Source of the DNA: CBDANW01 sp965197825
Lineage (GTDB): Bacteria > Acidobacteriota > Vicinamibacteria > Marinacidobacterales > DATDRI01
DNA: 64,000 nucleotides
NCBI GenBank assembly: GCA_965197825.1
Contig: CBDANW010000003.1
Location: forward strand, 310,001 to 374,000
Direction: 5' to 3'
The stretch's first letter is position 1. Every line of letters starts with the position of its first letter. The notes under the pieces were generated by a model. That model made no database searches, was not told where the DNA came from, and saw only the letters and a list, made by a program, of their open reading frames with translations. This document shows, piece by piece, positions 49,358-56,993 of this stretch. The translations under genes were made by a program, and so were the position numbers.

Positions 49358-51328
49358 TCACGGTCCATCAACCTTCAGGTTTTCGATCTTCACCGGATCG
49401 ATGGCGTCGGCGGGCGAAAAGCCGAAGACCTTTCCGTAGAAATAGAGCTCACTGTCGAGAGCTCGTTTGATATTTTCTGCCTTGCGGAAGCCATGACCTT
49501 CCCCCTCGAAGGCTAAGTAGGCTGTGGGGAACCCAGCCTTGCGGACCGCGTCGGACATCCGCTCCGCTTGGTTGGGAGGGACGACCTTATCGTCCATTCC
49601 CTGGAAGAAGATGATGGGGCAGGACAGCTGTCCGACGAAATGGATGGGTGAGCGGTTCTTGTAGAGCTCGATCTTTTCCGGGTAGGGACCTATCAAGGAG
49701 TCGAGATACCGCGATTCGAACTTGTGCGTGTCGCGAGCCAGCATTTCTAGATCGCAAATTCCGTAATACGATGCTCCCGCCTTGAAGAGATCCCGGAACG
49801 TGAGAGCGGCCAGCGTCGTGTAGCCTCCGGCACTGCCACCGCGGATGGCGATGCGCTTCGGATCCACCCGCCCTGCATCGATCAAGTGCTTCGCCGCATG
49901 GATCGAGTCGTCCACGTCGACGACTCCCCAGTTACCCTTGAGCCGTTCGCGGTAGGCCCGACCATAGCCGGTGCTGCCGCCGTAATTGACGTCCACGACG
50001 CCGATGCCGCGACTGGTCCAATACTGGATGGACGGCGTGAGTGTGGTTCCAGTCGCCGCGGTGGGGCCGCCGTGGCTCAGAACGAGAAGAGGGGGTTTCT
50101 CGTCTTCCGGCGCTTGGCAGCGATCGTTCTTTGGGGGATAAAAGAAGGCATGGGCCGTCAATCCGTTTTCGGTCGCGAACTCGACGGGTTCCGGAATAGA
50201 GAGAACGTCTTTCTCGATCTCGAGGGTGCTGGATCGTCGCAGGGCTCTGGTCTCCCCAGAAGCTAGATCGATCTGCACCAGCTCTGCCTGTCTGTCCGGG
50301 GCGCCCCCTTGGTAGAGAGCGTGCTTGCCGCGCACGCGAATACCCTCGAACTCAGTGTGCGGTGTCTCGATGGAGTCGAGTCGCTCCGTATCGGTCGCGA
50401 GCCGCGCCAGATGGGTGCGGCCATCTTCTTGGTAACTGCACACGATGGTCTTGGCCGATTGGAAGTCATACGTCCTCATTCCGAACACCCATTGGGGCAG
50501 ACCGGACTCCGCCTCCCGGGGACAGAGCGCTTCGACACGGCCTTCCTTGACGCGGTAGAGATTCCACCAGCCCGTTCGGTCGGAGACAAAATGCAAGACG
50601 CCGTCGGGTGACCATTCGGGTTGGAAAACGGACTCCGAACGGCCACCGGCGACTCGCTTCGCGTCGATCAAGTCGCCCTGCGGGCCGACACCCACCACCC
50701 ACAGCTCCGAACCGTCCCAGGGCATGTTGGGATGGTTCCAACTGATCCATGCGAGACGCGAGCCGTCCCCGTCGAAGCGCGGCGACGCGTAGAAGTCGTG
50801 ACCCTCGGCGATCACCGTGCCGGGGCCCCCATCGCTGATGTCCCCGACATCCAGCGCGACGAGCGTGTTCACGGGTTCCTGGCCCTCGGCGCGGTGGTCT
50901 TCGCGCACCGCGATCAAACGCGCGTTTCCCGGGGCCAGCACGTGGTCGGCATAGCGCACCGAGGCCTCGCGGCTTTCCGGAGTCACCGGCTGGGGCGTCG
51001 CTCCGGCTATCTGACTCCCGACTTCTTGACGATAGACACGCTGGTCGACGAAGTTCGTGAAATAGATCGCTCCGTCCTTCACGGTGTAAGCGCCGCCGCC
51101 GTATTCGTGAACCCGCGATCTCACGTTGAAGGGAGGAGGGGTAACATCTTGCTTGCGACCGTCTGGGGTCAGACGCACGATGACGCTGCGCCCTCCTTCC
51201 TGCGGTCGGGTTTCGAGCCAGTAGACGTCGTCTCCATCGAAGCGAGCTCCGCCTACGCCGATCGTCGTCGCCACGATGGCATCCGAGGTGATGGGCGACT
51301 GCCAGCTTCCGTACCGAGCCTTGGCCAT
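49358..51328 (-). CDS. S9 family prolyl oligopeptidase/acylaminoacyl peptidase
   Basis: 656 residues, no signal peptide. The N-terminal beta-propeller (VYWLETRPQEGGRSVIVRLT, LAWISWNHPNMPWDGSELWV) precedes an alpha/beta-hydrolase domain. The nucleophile is Ser499 in IRGGSAGGYTTLAAL, the Asp is in FFQGMDDKVVPPNQAERM and the His in EGEGHGFRKAENI. VNYGGSTGYGRAYRERLKG and NWGVVDVDD are the family hallmarks. It trims short peptides in the cytoplasm. It starts 27 bp after the DUF1015 gene, probably one operon. Confidence 0.94.
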   Translation of the reverse strand: MAKARYGSWQSPITSDAIVATTIGVGGARFDGDDVYWLETRPQEGGRSVIVRLTPDGRKQDVTPPPFNVRSRVHEYGGGAYTVKDGAIYFTNFVDQRVYRQEVGSQIAGATPQPVTPESREASVRYADHVLAPGNARLIAVREDHRAEGQEPVNTLVALDVGDISDGGPGTVIAEGHDFYASPRFDGDGSRLAWISWNHPNMPWDGSELWVVGVGPQGDLIDAKRVAGGRSESVFQPEWSPDGVLHFVSDRTGWWNLYRVKEGRVEALCPREAESGLPQWVFGMRTYDFQSAKTIVCSYQEDGRTHLARLATDTERLDSIETPHTEFEGIRVRGKHALYQGGAPDRQAELVQIDLASGETRALRRSSTLEIEKDVLSIPEPVEFATENGLTAHAFFYPPKNDRCQAPEDEKPPLLVLSHGGPTAATGTTLTPSIQYWTSRGIGVVDVNYGGSTGYGRAYRERLKGNWGVVDVDDSIHAAKHLIDAGRVDPKRIAIRGGSAGGYTTLAALTFRDLFKAGASYYGICDLEMLARDTHKFESRYLDSLIGPYPEKIELYKNRSPIHFVGQLSCPIIFFQGMDDKVVPPNQAERMSDAVRKAGFPTAYLAFEGEGHGFRKAENIKRALDSELYFYGKVFGFSPADAIDPVKIENLKVDGP

Positions 51329-51355
51329 TCCGATCTCTTCTTCGAAACGGATCTG

Positions 51356-52591
51356 CTACCGGACCGCAGCGTCGTGCCCCACCCAGACGAGTCCCGAGAC
51401 CAGCTTCGGCAGAAAGCGGGTGGACTTGGGGGGCAGGACCTCGCCGCCGGCGGTGGCGGCCGCAAACTCTGTGGCGCTCATGGGGGGCAGCCAGAATCCG
51501 GCCTGGCACTCGCCCCCGACCATCTCGAAGAGCTGCTGTGGGTCGGGGCGGTACTGGATCGTTCCATCCGTTGCGCTCCGTCGATCGAGGCCCGCGGCTG
51601 GGAGCAGTTGATCGTGCAGGAGGACGACCGGTAGTGCGGCCCCGCCGCGTGGCGCCCTTACGGAGATTCGCTCGGGATCCAGCTTCCAGATCTCCGGGCT
51701 CGAGCCATGAAACCAGACACCGAGAGAGGGGTGGGGCGACTCGGCTACCGCTTTTGCCAGATCGGCGCCACCTTTTCCCTGCCACGAGGTCCGCCCAGCC
51801 ACCAGCTCGGTGAGCCCGCCCCTATCGACGGGGACCGAGACTCCACGATGGATCGGGTCGATGCGAAGATCCTTGGAAGCCAGGCTGATGAGAACGGCCA
51901 TCTTGGCGCACGCTGCCGTCCCTTCCGGTACGGAGTGTTTCTGGGCGAAGAGCTGTGCCGCCTTGGTGCGATGGTGACCGTCGGCGATGGCGGCGAAGCG
52001 GTTGTCGAGAAGAGCCTGGAAACACTCGATTCGATCCGGCTCGTGGAAGCGGTAGAGGCTGTGGACATTCCCGTCGGCGTCGCGGTGCCGCAGCAGCGCT
52101 GGCGCCGAGTTCGTGACTTCCGCGAGGAGGTTTTCGAGCTCACCTTCGTCCTCGGCCAGCAGCATCACCGGCTCGGGGTCGATGCGCAAGGTCTCGAGCA
52201 ACGCCAGGCGCTCGTCCAGCGGTTTGTCCACCGTCTCCTCGTGTGGCCGCAGATCTCCCTCAGAGGACGGTCCGACTCCTACCAAGCCGCACAACCCACG
52301 ACGGAGGCCGCCGTCCTTCAACTCGATCAGGTACGGGTAGAGCGAAGGCTCGGTGTCGCGCACCACGATTCCCTTGGCGAGCCAACTGTCGTGCAGCGCG
52401 CGAGCATGATGGTGGGCGTCCTCACCACCTTCGGCCACGGGACGCGTCAGATGCGAGAACTGGTGCGGCGCGCGCGCGTGCAACCGGTCGCGGAGGGTGG
52501 GATCGATCTGATCGAAGGGCGGTGCGACCAGCAGATCGGGTTCCCCGGCTTCCGCGGCGTAGCGGTAACCCTGAAAGGCAAGCAGTTTCAT
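51356..52591 (-). CDS. DUF1015-family protein
   Basis: 411 residues. Hallmarks are the VAPPFDQIDPTLRDRLHARA start, SLYPYLIELKDGGLRRGLCG, LRPHEETVDKPLDERLALLE, and AIADGHHRTKAAQLFAQK (the conserved DGHHR/Y motif). The biochemical role is unknown. In many bacteria the gene sits near serine or phosphoserine metabolism genes, which are not seen here. First gene of an apparent operon with the S9 peptidase. Upstream lies repeat R1. Confidence 0.9.
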   Translation of the reverse strand: MKLLAFQGYRYAAEAGEPDLLVAPPFDQIDPTLRDRLHARAPHQFSHLTRPVAEGGEDAHHHARALHDSWLAKGIVVRDTEPSLYPYLIELKDGGLRRGLCGLVGVGPSSEGDLRPHEETVDKPLDERLALLETLRIDPEPVMLLAEDEGELENLLAEVTNSAPALLRHRDADGNVHSLYRFHEPDRIECFQALLDNRFAAIADGHHRTKAAQLFAQKHSVPEGTAACAKMAVLISLASKDLRIDPIHRGVSVPVDRGGLTELVAGRTSWQGKGGADLAKAVAESPHPSLGVWFHGSSPEIWKLDPERISVRAPRGGAALPVVLLHDQLLPAAGLDRRSATDGTIQYRPDPQQLFEMVGGECQAGFWLPPMSATEFAAATAGGEVLPPKSTRFLPKLVSGLVWVGHDAAVR

Positions 52592-52609
52592 CGTCTTCTT
52601 TCCTTAGAC

Positions 52610-52673
52610 ATCGTTCCAGTTCGGCCTTCGGCCTAGCCCTCCGCTCGACAGGCTCGCTGCGGAAGGCGGCTCG
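52610..52673 (-). repeat. Dispersed intergenic repeat R1, copy 3 (inverted)
   Basis: Reverse complement of 32790-32853 with about one substitution (CTGGAACGAT for CTGCAACGAT). It sits just upstream of the DUF1015 start, as copy 1 sits upstream of the HAD phosphatase start. Confidence 0.85.
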
Positions 52674-52727
52674 AGATATCCAGCTATGACTTCGTCGGCA
52701 CGCCTCCCCAGCACACAAAATGGCCTC

Positions 52728-52763
52728 GAGCCTTAGGCAACGATCCACTGATACAGGGCACCA
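52728..52763 (+). repeat. Dispersed intergenic repeat R2, copy 2
   Basis: 36 bp, 30 identical to 32885-32920, centred on CACTGATACAGGGCAC, ending 12 bp from the RlpA stop. Same orientation as copy 1 although the adjacent R1 is inverted, so R1 and R2 are independent units. Confidence 0.8.
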
Positions 52764-52774
52764 GGAAAGCGCGC

Positions 52775-53446
52775 TCAACGAGCCGAGCCGAAAGGTGTCT
52801 GCATGACGACGGTCTCTCGTCCATCCCCGCGCAGTCTGTCTGCGAGATCTTCCGCGTCGGAACGCTCGGTGTACTCGCCGACCCAAACCCGGTAGTAGAG
52901 ACGATCGTTTCGACGGAACATGGAAACCTCGACCGGGCTGTATCCTTCCCGGCGAACCGCGTAGGCCAGCTCTTCGGCGTGACCTTCGTTTTCGAAGGAG
53001 CCCACCTGCACTCTCCACCGTGTCGCGAGGCGACTACGATCGACTTGGATCACTTCGACGCGGACCTGTGCCACGCCACGTCGCACCATGTCCAATGCTT
53101 GGGCCGCGCCATAGGAAAGATCCAAGATTCGCTCCCCAACGAAGGGCCCTCGATCGTTGACCACCACCATCACGCTGCGGCCGCTCTCCTCGTCCGTGAC
53201 GCGAAGGAGCGTTCCGAAAGGGAAGGTCAGGTGCGCGGCGGTGAACCCGTCTGGATCCATCGGCTCTCCGCTTGCGGTGGGACGGCCCGCTTCCTCTAGG
53301 CCATACCAAGACGCCAGTCCCTCCAGGATGGTGCCGGGAGACGGAGGCGGTGCGGGTGTGGTTGGGGGAGTGGCGGGGCGTGGGTCGCGACCGGCACAAG
53401 CGCCGACCATGGAGCAAAGCAGGAGCGTGGGAAGGATCCGCTTCAC
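52775..53446 (-). CDS. rlpA: RlpA-like septal ring lipoprotein with SPOR domain
   Basis: 223 residues from GTG 53446. Lipobox (ILPTLLLCSMVGAC), Pro-rich linker (PATPPTTPAPPPSPG), double-psi beta-barrel (LASWYGLEEAGRPTASGEPM, FPFGTLLRVTDEESGRSVMV, VVNDRGPFVGERILDLSYGA), and a C-terminal SPOR domain (WRVQVGSFENEGHAEELAYA). RlpA proteins bind or cleave peptide-stripped glycan at division sites. No ATG gives the lipoprotein start; a TATAAT-like sequence lies immediately upstream, suggesting a very short leader. Confidence 0.9.
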   Translation of the reverse strand: MKRILPTLLLCSMVGACAGRDPRPATPPTTPAPPPSPGTILEGLASWYGLEEAGRPTASGEPMDPDGFTAAHLTFPFGTLLRVTDEESGRSVMVVVNDRGPFVGERILDLSYGAAQALDMVRRGVAQVRVEVIQVDRSRLATRWRVQVGSFENEGHAEELAYAVRREGYSPVEVSMFRRNDRLYYRVWVGEYTERSDAEDLADRLRGDGRETVVMQTPFGSAR

Positions 53447-53511
53447 GGGGTCATTATAACGGCTTGGTGAGCAGGTCGTTTTCTTTCTTGGCTTTTCGCG
53501 ATGGGCGACTA

Positions 53512-53628
53512 TCAGCGCTTCCGCTCGAGCGCTTCCCGGGGCCACTTGGAGAGCTTGGCGCCCGCGTCGTAAGCGCTTTGCATGAAGTCCAGGAGGCCCG
53601 TTTCGGGACCCTGCGCCTTGCGAAAATC
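53512..53628 (-). pseudogene. C-terminal fragment of a DUF5996-like protein, cut by IS66
   Basis: 39 codons ending in TGA read DFRKAQGPETGLLDFMQSAY and DAGAKLSKWPREALERKR. This matches my recollection of the end of DUF5996 proteins (...LLxFLQSTYEAAAxLxxWDRxALE). The IS66 left end falls exactly upstream. The remaining approximately 250 residues are absent from the window, so the deletion or rearrangement took the rest. Confidence 0.45.
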
Positions 53629-53686
53629 GTAACACCTCGCCGTGCCCCACTGGAGCGGGTTGGAACATCGCGATTCGGAGGAGAAG

Positions 53687-55204
53687 CTACGCAGCGGAGT
53701 TGTCGCGTAGGGCGTCGGGGAGTAACACGGTTCCTGGCTGGTTGATGGCGGCGTAGGCCGCTTCGAGCATGTAGGCCCTGGGGTCGACGTTCTGAAGCTT
53801 CGCGGTCTCGCACAGGGTGTAGAACAGCGCTGCGACGTCGGTTCCGCGTTTCGATCGACTGCCGTAGTGATTTTTGCGACCGACGACAGGTTCCCTCAGG
53901 GCGCGCTCGGCGTGATTGTTGTCAAGCCAGACGAGAGGGTTTTCGGCGAACAGCGTGAGTGTCTCCCATCTCTCCAGCATGTAGCGGACCGCCTTGCCGA
54001 AGTCGCTTCGCGGCAATCCTCTTTGGCTCTCGCCCCATTGCCGAATCGCTTTCAAGATCCGCTGCGAACGTTGCTTGCGTAAACGAAGTCTCAGTTTCTG
54101 AGCTTTTTCATCGCCGGGAAACGGACCCGGGACCTCGCGTTCGACTTCGTACAGCTCTCCGATCAAACGAAGCACTTCGGAGCAAGCTTGCGGGTAGTGC
54201 TCGCTGGCTTCGTCGAACTTTCTTTTCACGTGCGCCCAGCAGTGGGCGAGACGAAACTGTGGACCGGCACGAGCCGCGTAGCCGTCTGGACCGGCACGAG
54301 CTAGCACCTCGTACACCGCGTAGCCGTCCACAACCGCGATGCCGGAGTAGGTCCCCAGCACCTTTTGGCCATCTTCCGTCGATTTCGTCGGCAGCATTCG
54401 GTAGTACGCGATGTCCGGACTCGAAACGCCCCACACCGTGCCCGCCGACTTCTTCATCGAGCCCATCAGAGGCCACCGCGTTTCGTCGGCGTGGATGACG
54501 GGTGACTCCAAAACCTTCTCTCCCAGAGCGTCGTACACCGGATTCAGATGACGTGCCAGTACGTTCAGCTGGTCCCACAGCGTCTGGCTGTCGATATCTA
54601 GCCCTTCGCGGCGCATCATTCGAACCTGGCGCTCGAGAGGCATATGGTCCAGGTACTTGCTGATGGCCACTTCGGTCGCGAACTCCACCGAGTAGCGGCC
54701 TCCGGGCTGAAGCTTCGTCGCCGCCGGTGCGGTGACGACGTTCGCGTTACATCGGCAGCGGTACTTTTTCCGCAAATGCCGTTCGATGACGAAGCTCCGC
54801 TTCACCACCGTCACCACTTCCGATTCCTCGTATTGACCCGCCATCTCGCCCAGCTCGCCGTCGCACACCGAGCACTTTTTCTCTGTCTCGGCGAGTTCGA
54901 TTACTTTGTCGACCACGGGAAAATGAGGCTGTTCGCGCGGGCCGTGCCCTTTCTTCTTGTTCTTTTTAGCCTTCGTTTTCTTCCGGGTCCGCTTTCCGTC
55001 GATGCGGAAAATGCTCTCTCGCTTTTCCTGTAGTTGCTTGAGAACCGACAGTTCAAGTTGCTCCGTTTCCGGCACACCATAGAGTCTCGCCAGTTCCACT
55101 CGCAGACGAACGTTTTCATTGACGAGGCGCTGGTTCTCGTTATCAACGAGGAGAGCTATCTGGCGGAGTGTTTCGAGGTCGTGTTCGTTTTTTATGCGAA
55201 CCAC
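53687..55204 (-). CDS. tnpC: IS66 transposase TnpC (intact)
   Basis: 505 residues. N-terminal coiled coil, Lys-rich linker (KTKAKKNKKKGHG), CSVCDGELG zinc-finger-like motif, DDE core VIHADETRWPLMGSM / AVVDGYAVYEV / NNHAERALREPVVGRKNHYG, and the proper IS66 tail LFYTLCETAKLQNVDPRAYM. It is the reference for the chimeric copy at 17498-19411, which is identical for almost all of the first 459 residues. Confidence 0.95.
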   Translation of the reverse strand: MVRIKNEHDLETLRQIALLVDNENQRLVNENVRLRVELARLYGVPETEQLELSVLKQLQEKRESIFRIDGKRTRKKTKAKKNKKKGHGPREQPHFPVVDKVIELAETEKKCSVCDGELGEMAGQYEESEVVTVVKRSFVIERHLRKKYRCRCNANVVTAPAATKLQPGGRYSVEFATEVAISKYLDHMPLERQVRMMRREGLDIDSQTLWDQLNVLARHLNPVYDALGEKVLESPVIHADETRWPLMGSMKKSAGTVWGVSSPDIAYYRMLPTKSTEDGQKVLGTYSGIAVVDGYAVYEVLARAGPDGYAARAGPQFRLAHCWAHVKRKFDEASEHYPQACSEVLRLIGELYEVEREVPGPFPGDEKAQKLRLRLRKQRSQRILKAIRQWGESQRGLPRSDFGKAVRYMLERWETLTLFAENPLVWLDNNHAERALREPVVGRKNHYGSRSKRGTDVAALFYTLCETAKLQNVDPRAYMLEAAYAAINQPGTVLLPDALRDNSAA

Positions 55205-55218
55205 GGAATACGATTAGA

Positions 55219-55599
55219 TCATAGAGACGATCTCACGGCAAGTGAAAAATGCTTCATTTCAGGAGGTGACAAAGATATTTTTCCGACCAACCGGCTCCCC
55301 TCCAGAAACAACGACAACTCTGTCGTCGTCAGTCGCACTGGCTCGCCGTCACCGCTGGACCACAGGCATGCGAACTTTCCCTCTTCGAGACGTTTCGCGT
55401 AGACGCACAGTCCGGTCCCGTCCCAGTGCAGAACTTTCGCGCGGATTCGGTTGCGGCTGACGAACAAGTACAGCTCACCGCTCAGCGGGTCACGACCAAG
55501 CTCGTTCATCACCAGCGCCGACAGACCGTCAAAGCCCTTGCGGAGATCCGCCGGCGCCGCGTACGCCCACGCCGACACCCGACGGCTATTCCACTTCAT
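55219..55599 (-). CDS. tnpB: IS66 accessory protein TnpB (copy 2)
   Basis: 126 residues, same motifs as copy 1 with Gly for Val in EGSRLVGKIS. It overlaps the tnpA stop by 4 bp and precedes tnpC by 14 bp. Confidence 0.93.
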   Translation of the reverse strand: MKWNSRRVSAWAYAAPADLRKGFDGLSALVMNELGRDPLSGELYLFVSRNRIRAKVLHWDGTGLCVYAKRLEEGKFACLWSSGDGEPVRLTTTELSLFLEGSRLVGKISLSPPEMKHFSLAVRSSL

Positions 55600-55940
55600 C
55601 CCAGCTGCTCAACAAGCCGCAGCAGCCGCTGTTCCGACAGACCCTCGATTCGATACCCTCGCGGGGTTACCAGCGTAATCTCCGTGCGTTTTTCCGATTC
55701 CACGACTTCGACACGTCGAACGATACCCCTCATAGCCTCCTCTCGATTCCATCGAGATAGACTCCAGCCACCCACCCCGAGCCCCCTCGCGACACCCTCA
55801 AGGCTCGCGCCCTGATCCTTCATCTGATTCAGATACAGCACCGCTTCGCGACGTTGTTCCCGCGAGTAACGCCGCCCTCGACCTGTGCGGCCACGATTTT
55901 CTTCACGTGCTCGCCTACGAAATGCTGTCCTCGCTTCCAT
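55596..55940 (-). CDS. tnpA: IS66 accessory protein TnpA (copy 2)
   Basis: 114 residues, identical to copy 1 apart from Gly for Ser in GLGVGGWSLSRW. Basic N-terminus and helix-turn-helix as there. First gene of the intact tnpABC operon; the right IS66 end lies 79 bp upstream. Confidence 0.88.
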   Translation of the reverse strand: MEARTAFRRRAREENRGRTGRGRRYSREQRREAVLYLNQMKDQGASLEGVARGLGVGGWSLSRWNREEAMRGIVRRVEVVESEKRTEITLVTPRGYRIEGLSEQRLLRLVEQLG

Positions 55941-56019
55941 CGCTTCGCACTCCTTTCAAGACTGCTCACGATGGAACATTCCGACACGCTTGTCACGACG
56001 GGCCACGGCGAGGAGTTAC

Positions 56020-56950
56020 GAATCGAGTCTGGACAAACCCGCGGCCAAGTTGAAGTCTCGTGGCACGAGTAAGAGTGCCGCCAGCCGTCACCTCGTGAGC
56101 CAGACGACTAAGAAGCTCGAGGAATACCTGTCTCGGCGGCTAGAGGAGTTCGAGCTTGCGGCACTGATGCTGGATGGCCTTGAGGTGGCCGGACAGACCG
56201 TCGTCGTAACTCTCGGTATCACAATAGATGGAACGAAGGTGCCCCTGGGTATATGGCTGGGCTCGACGGAGAACTCTCGGGTGTGCACCGCGATGTTGCA
56301 GGACCTTCTCGAGCGAGGCTTGCGCGTCGATGAGTCGATTCTCTGCGTAGTGGACGGAGGCAAAGGCATCCGCAAGGCACTCGTCGACGTTTTGGGGGAC
56401 CTCGCGGTCATCCAAAGGTGCCAGATCCATAAACTCCGGAATCTTCGCTCGTACCTTCCCAAGTCTCGTCACGCCTACGTGCTCCAGACGATGAAGGAAG
56501 CCTACAAGTGCAAGAGTGCCGACAAGGCGCGCAAGCGACTTCAGGCATTGGTGTCGTGGCTCGAGCGAAACGGCTACGACGAAGCTGCCGGAAGCCTTCG
56601 TGAAGGGATGGAAGAGACACTCACGGTCGTGAAGCTCGCGCTGCCCGCCTTACTTCGCCAGTCTCTTGCCACGACGAACGCCATTGAGAATCTCAACGGA
56701 ACCATTCGCAGAGTATCGAGAAACGTCAAGCGTTGGTAGAGTCCTTCCATGGTTCGCCGATGGACCGCTCTTGGCGTCGTCACCGCGCAGAAAAAGTTCC
56801 GGCGTATCAAAGGCTATCGCCATATGGGCGCTCTCGTTCACGCGCTTAGAAGCAAACAGAAATCTCTTGACAGCGATGAGTTTGCTGCCTAAGAGTATTC
56901 ACAGGTGCCGCCGCTACCCGACCAAATTCAACAGCGGCCGGGACATCCCC
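56020..56950 (+). mobile_element. Element A, copy B: 5'-truncated, 3' end intact
   Basis: Matches 13917 onward of element A from GAATCGAGTCTGG through the right terminus GGACATCCCC, without the IS256 insertion. The transposase remnant (56017-56892) has one apparent substitution in its first residues (KPAAKL for KPTAKL) and the same in-frame TAG, here at 56737-56739. Its left third and left terminus are missing; the IS66 right end abuts the break. The bases after the right end (GTCAATAG) cannot be checked for a duplication. Confidence 0.9.
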
Positions 56951-56993
56951 GTCAATAGGCGAGATCTTGCTAACCGGCTTGGCCAGACGCCCG

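Larger units (their letters stand above)
53629..56019 (-). mobile_element. IS66-family insertion sequence, complete (copy 2)
   Basis: 2391 bp. The ends are GTAACACCTCGCCGTGCCCC (left) and, on the reverse strand, GTAACTCCTCGCCGTGGCCC (right). It has an intact tnpA-tnpB-tnpC operon. The 8 bp outside the left end (CGAAAATC) and right end (GAATCGAG) differ, so there is no target duplication. The left flank is a DUF5996-like gene and the right flank is the middle of an element-A copy. A rearrangement has therefore replaced one flank since insertion. Confidence 0.9.

Noticed and set aside
51707..52636. 309-codon + strand frame
   Set aside because: Antisense to the DUF1015 gene, whose DGHHR and PPFD motifs are on the minus strand.
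17498..56019. Composite transposon bounded by the two IS66 copies
   Set aside because: The interior holds core genes (ilvBNC, rnhB and others), one IS66 lacks its left end and neither has a matching outer duplication. Two same-orientation copies are better seen as a recombination hazard.
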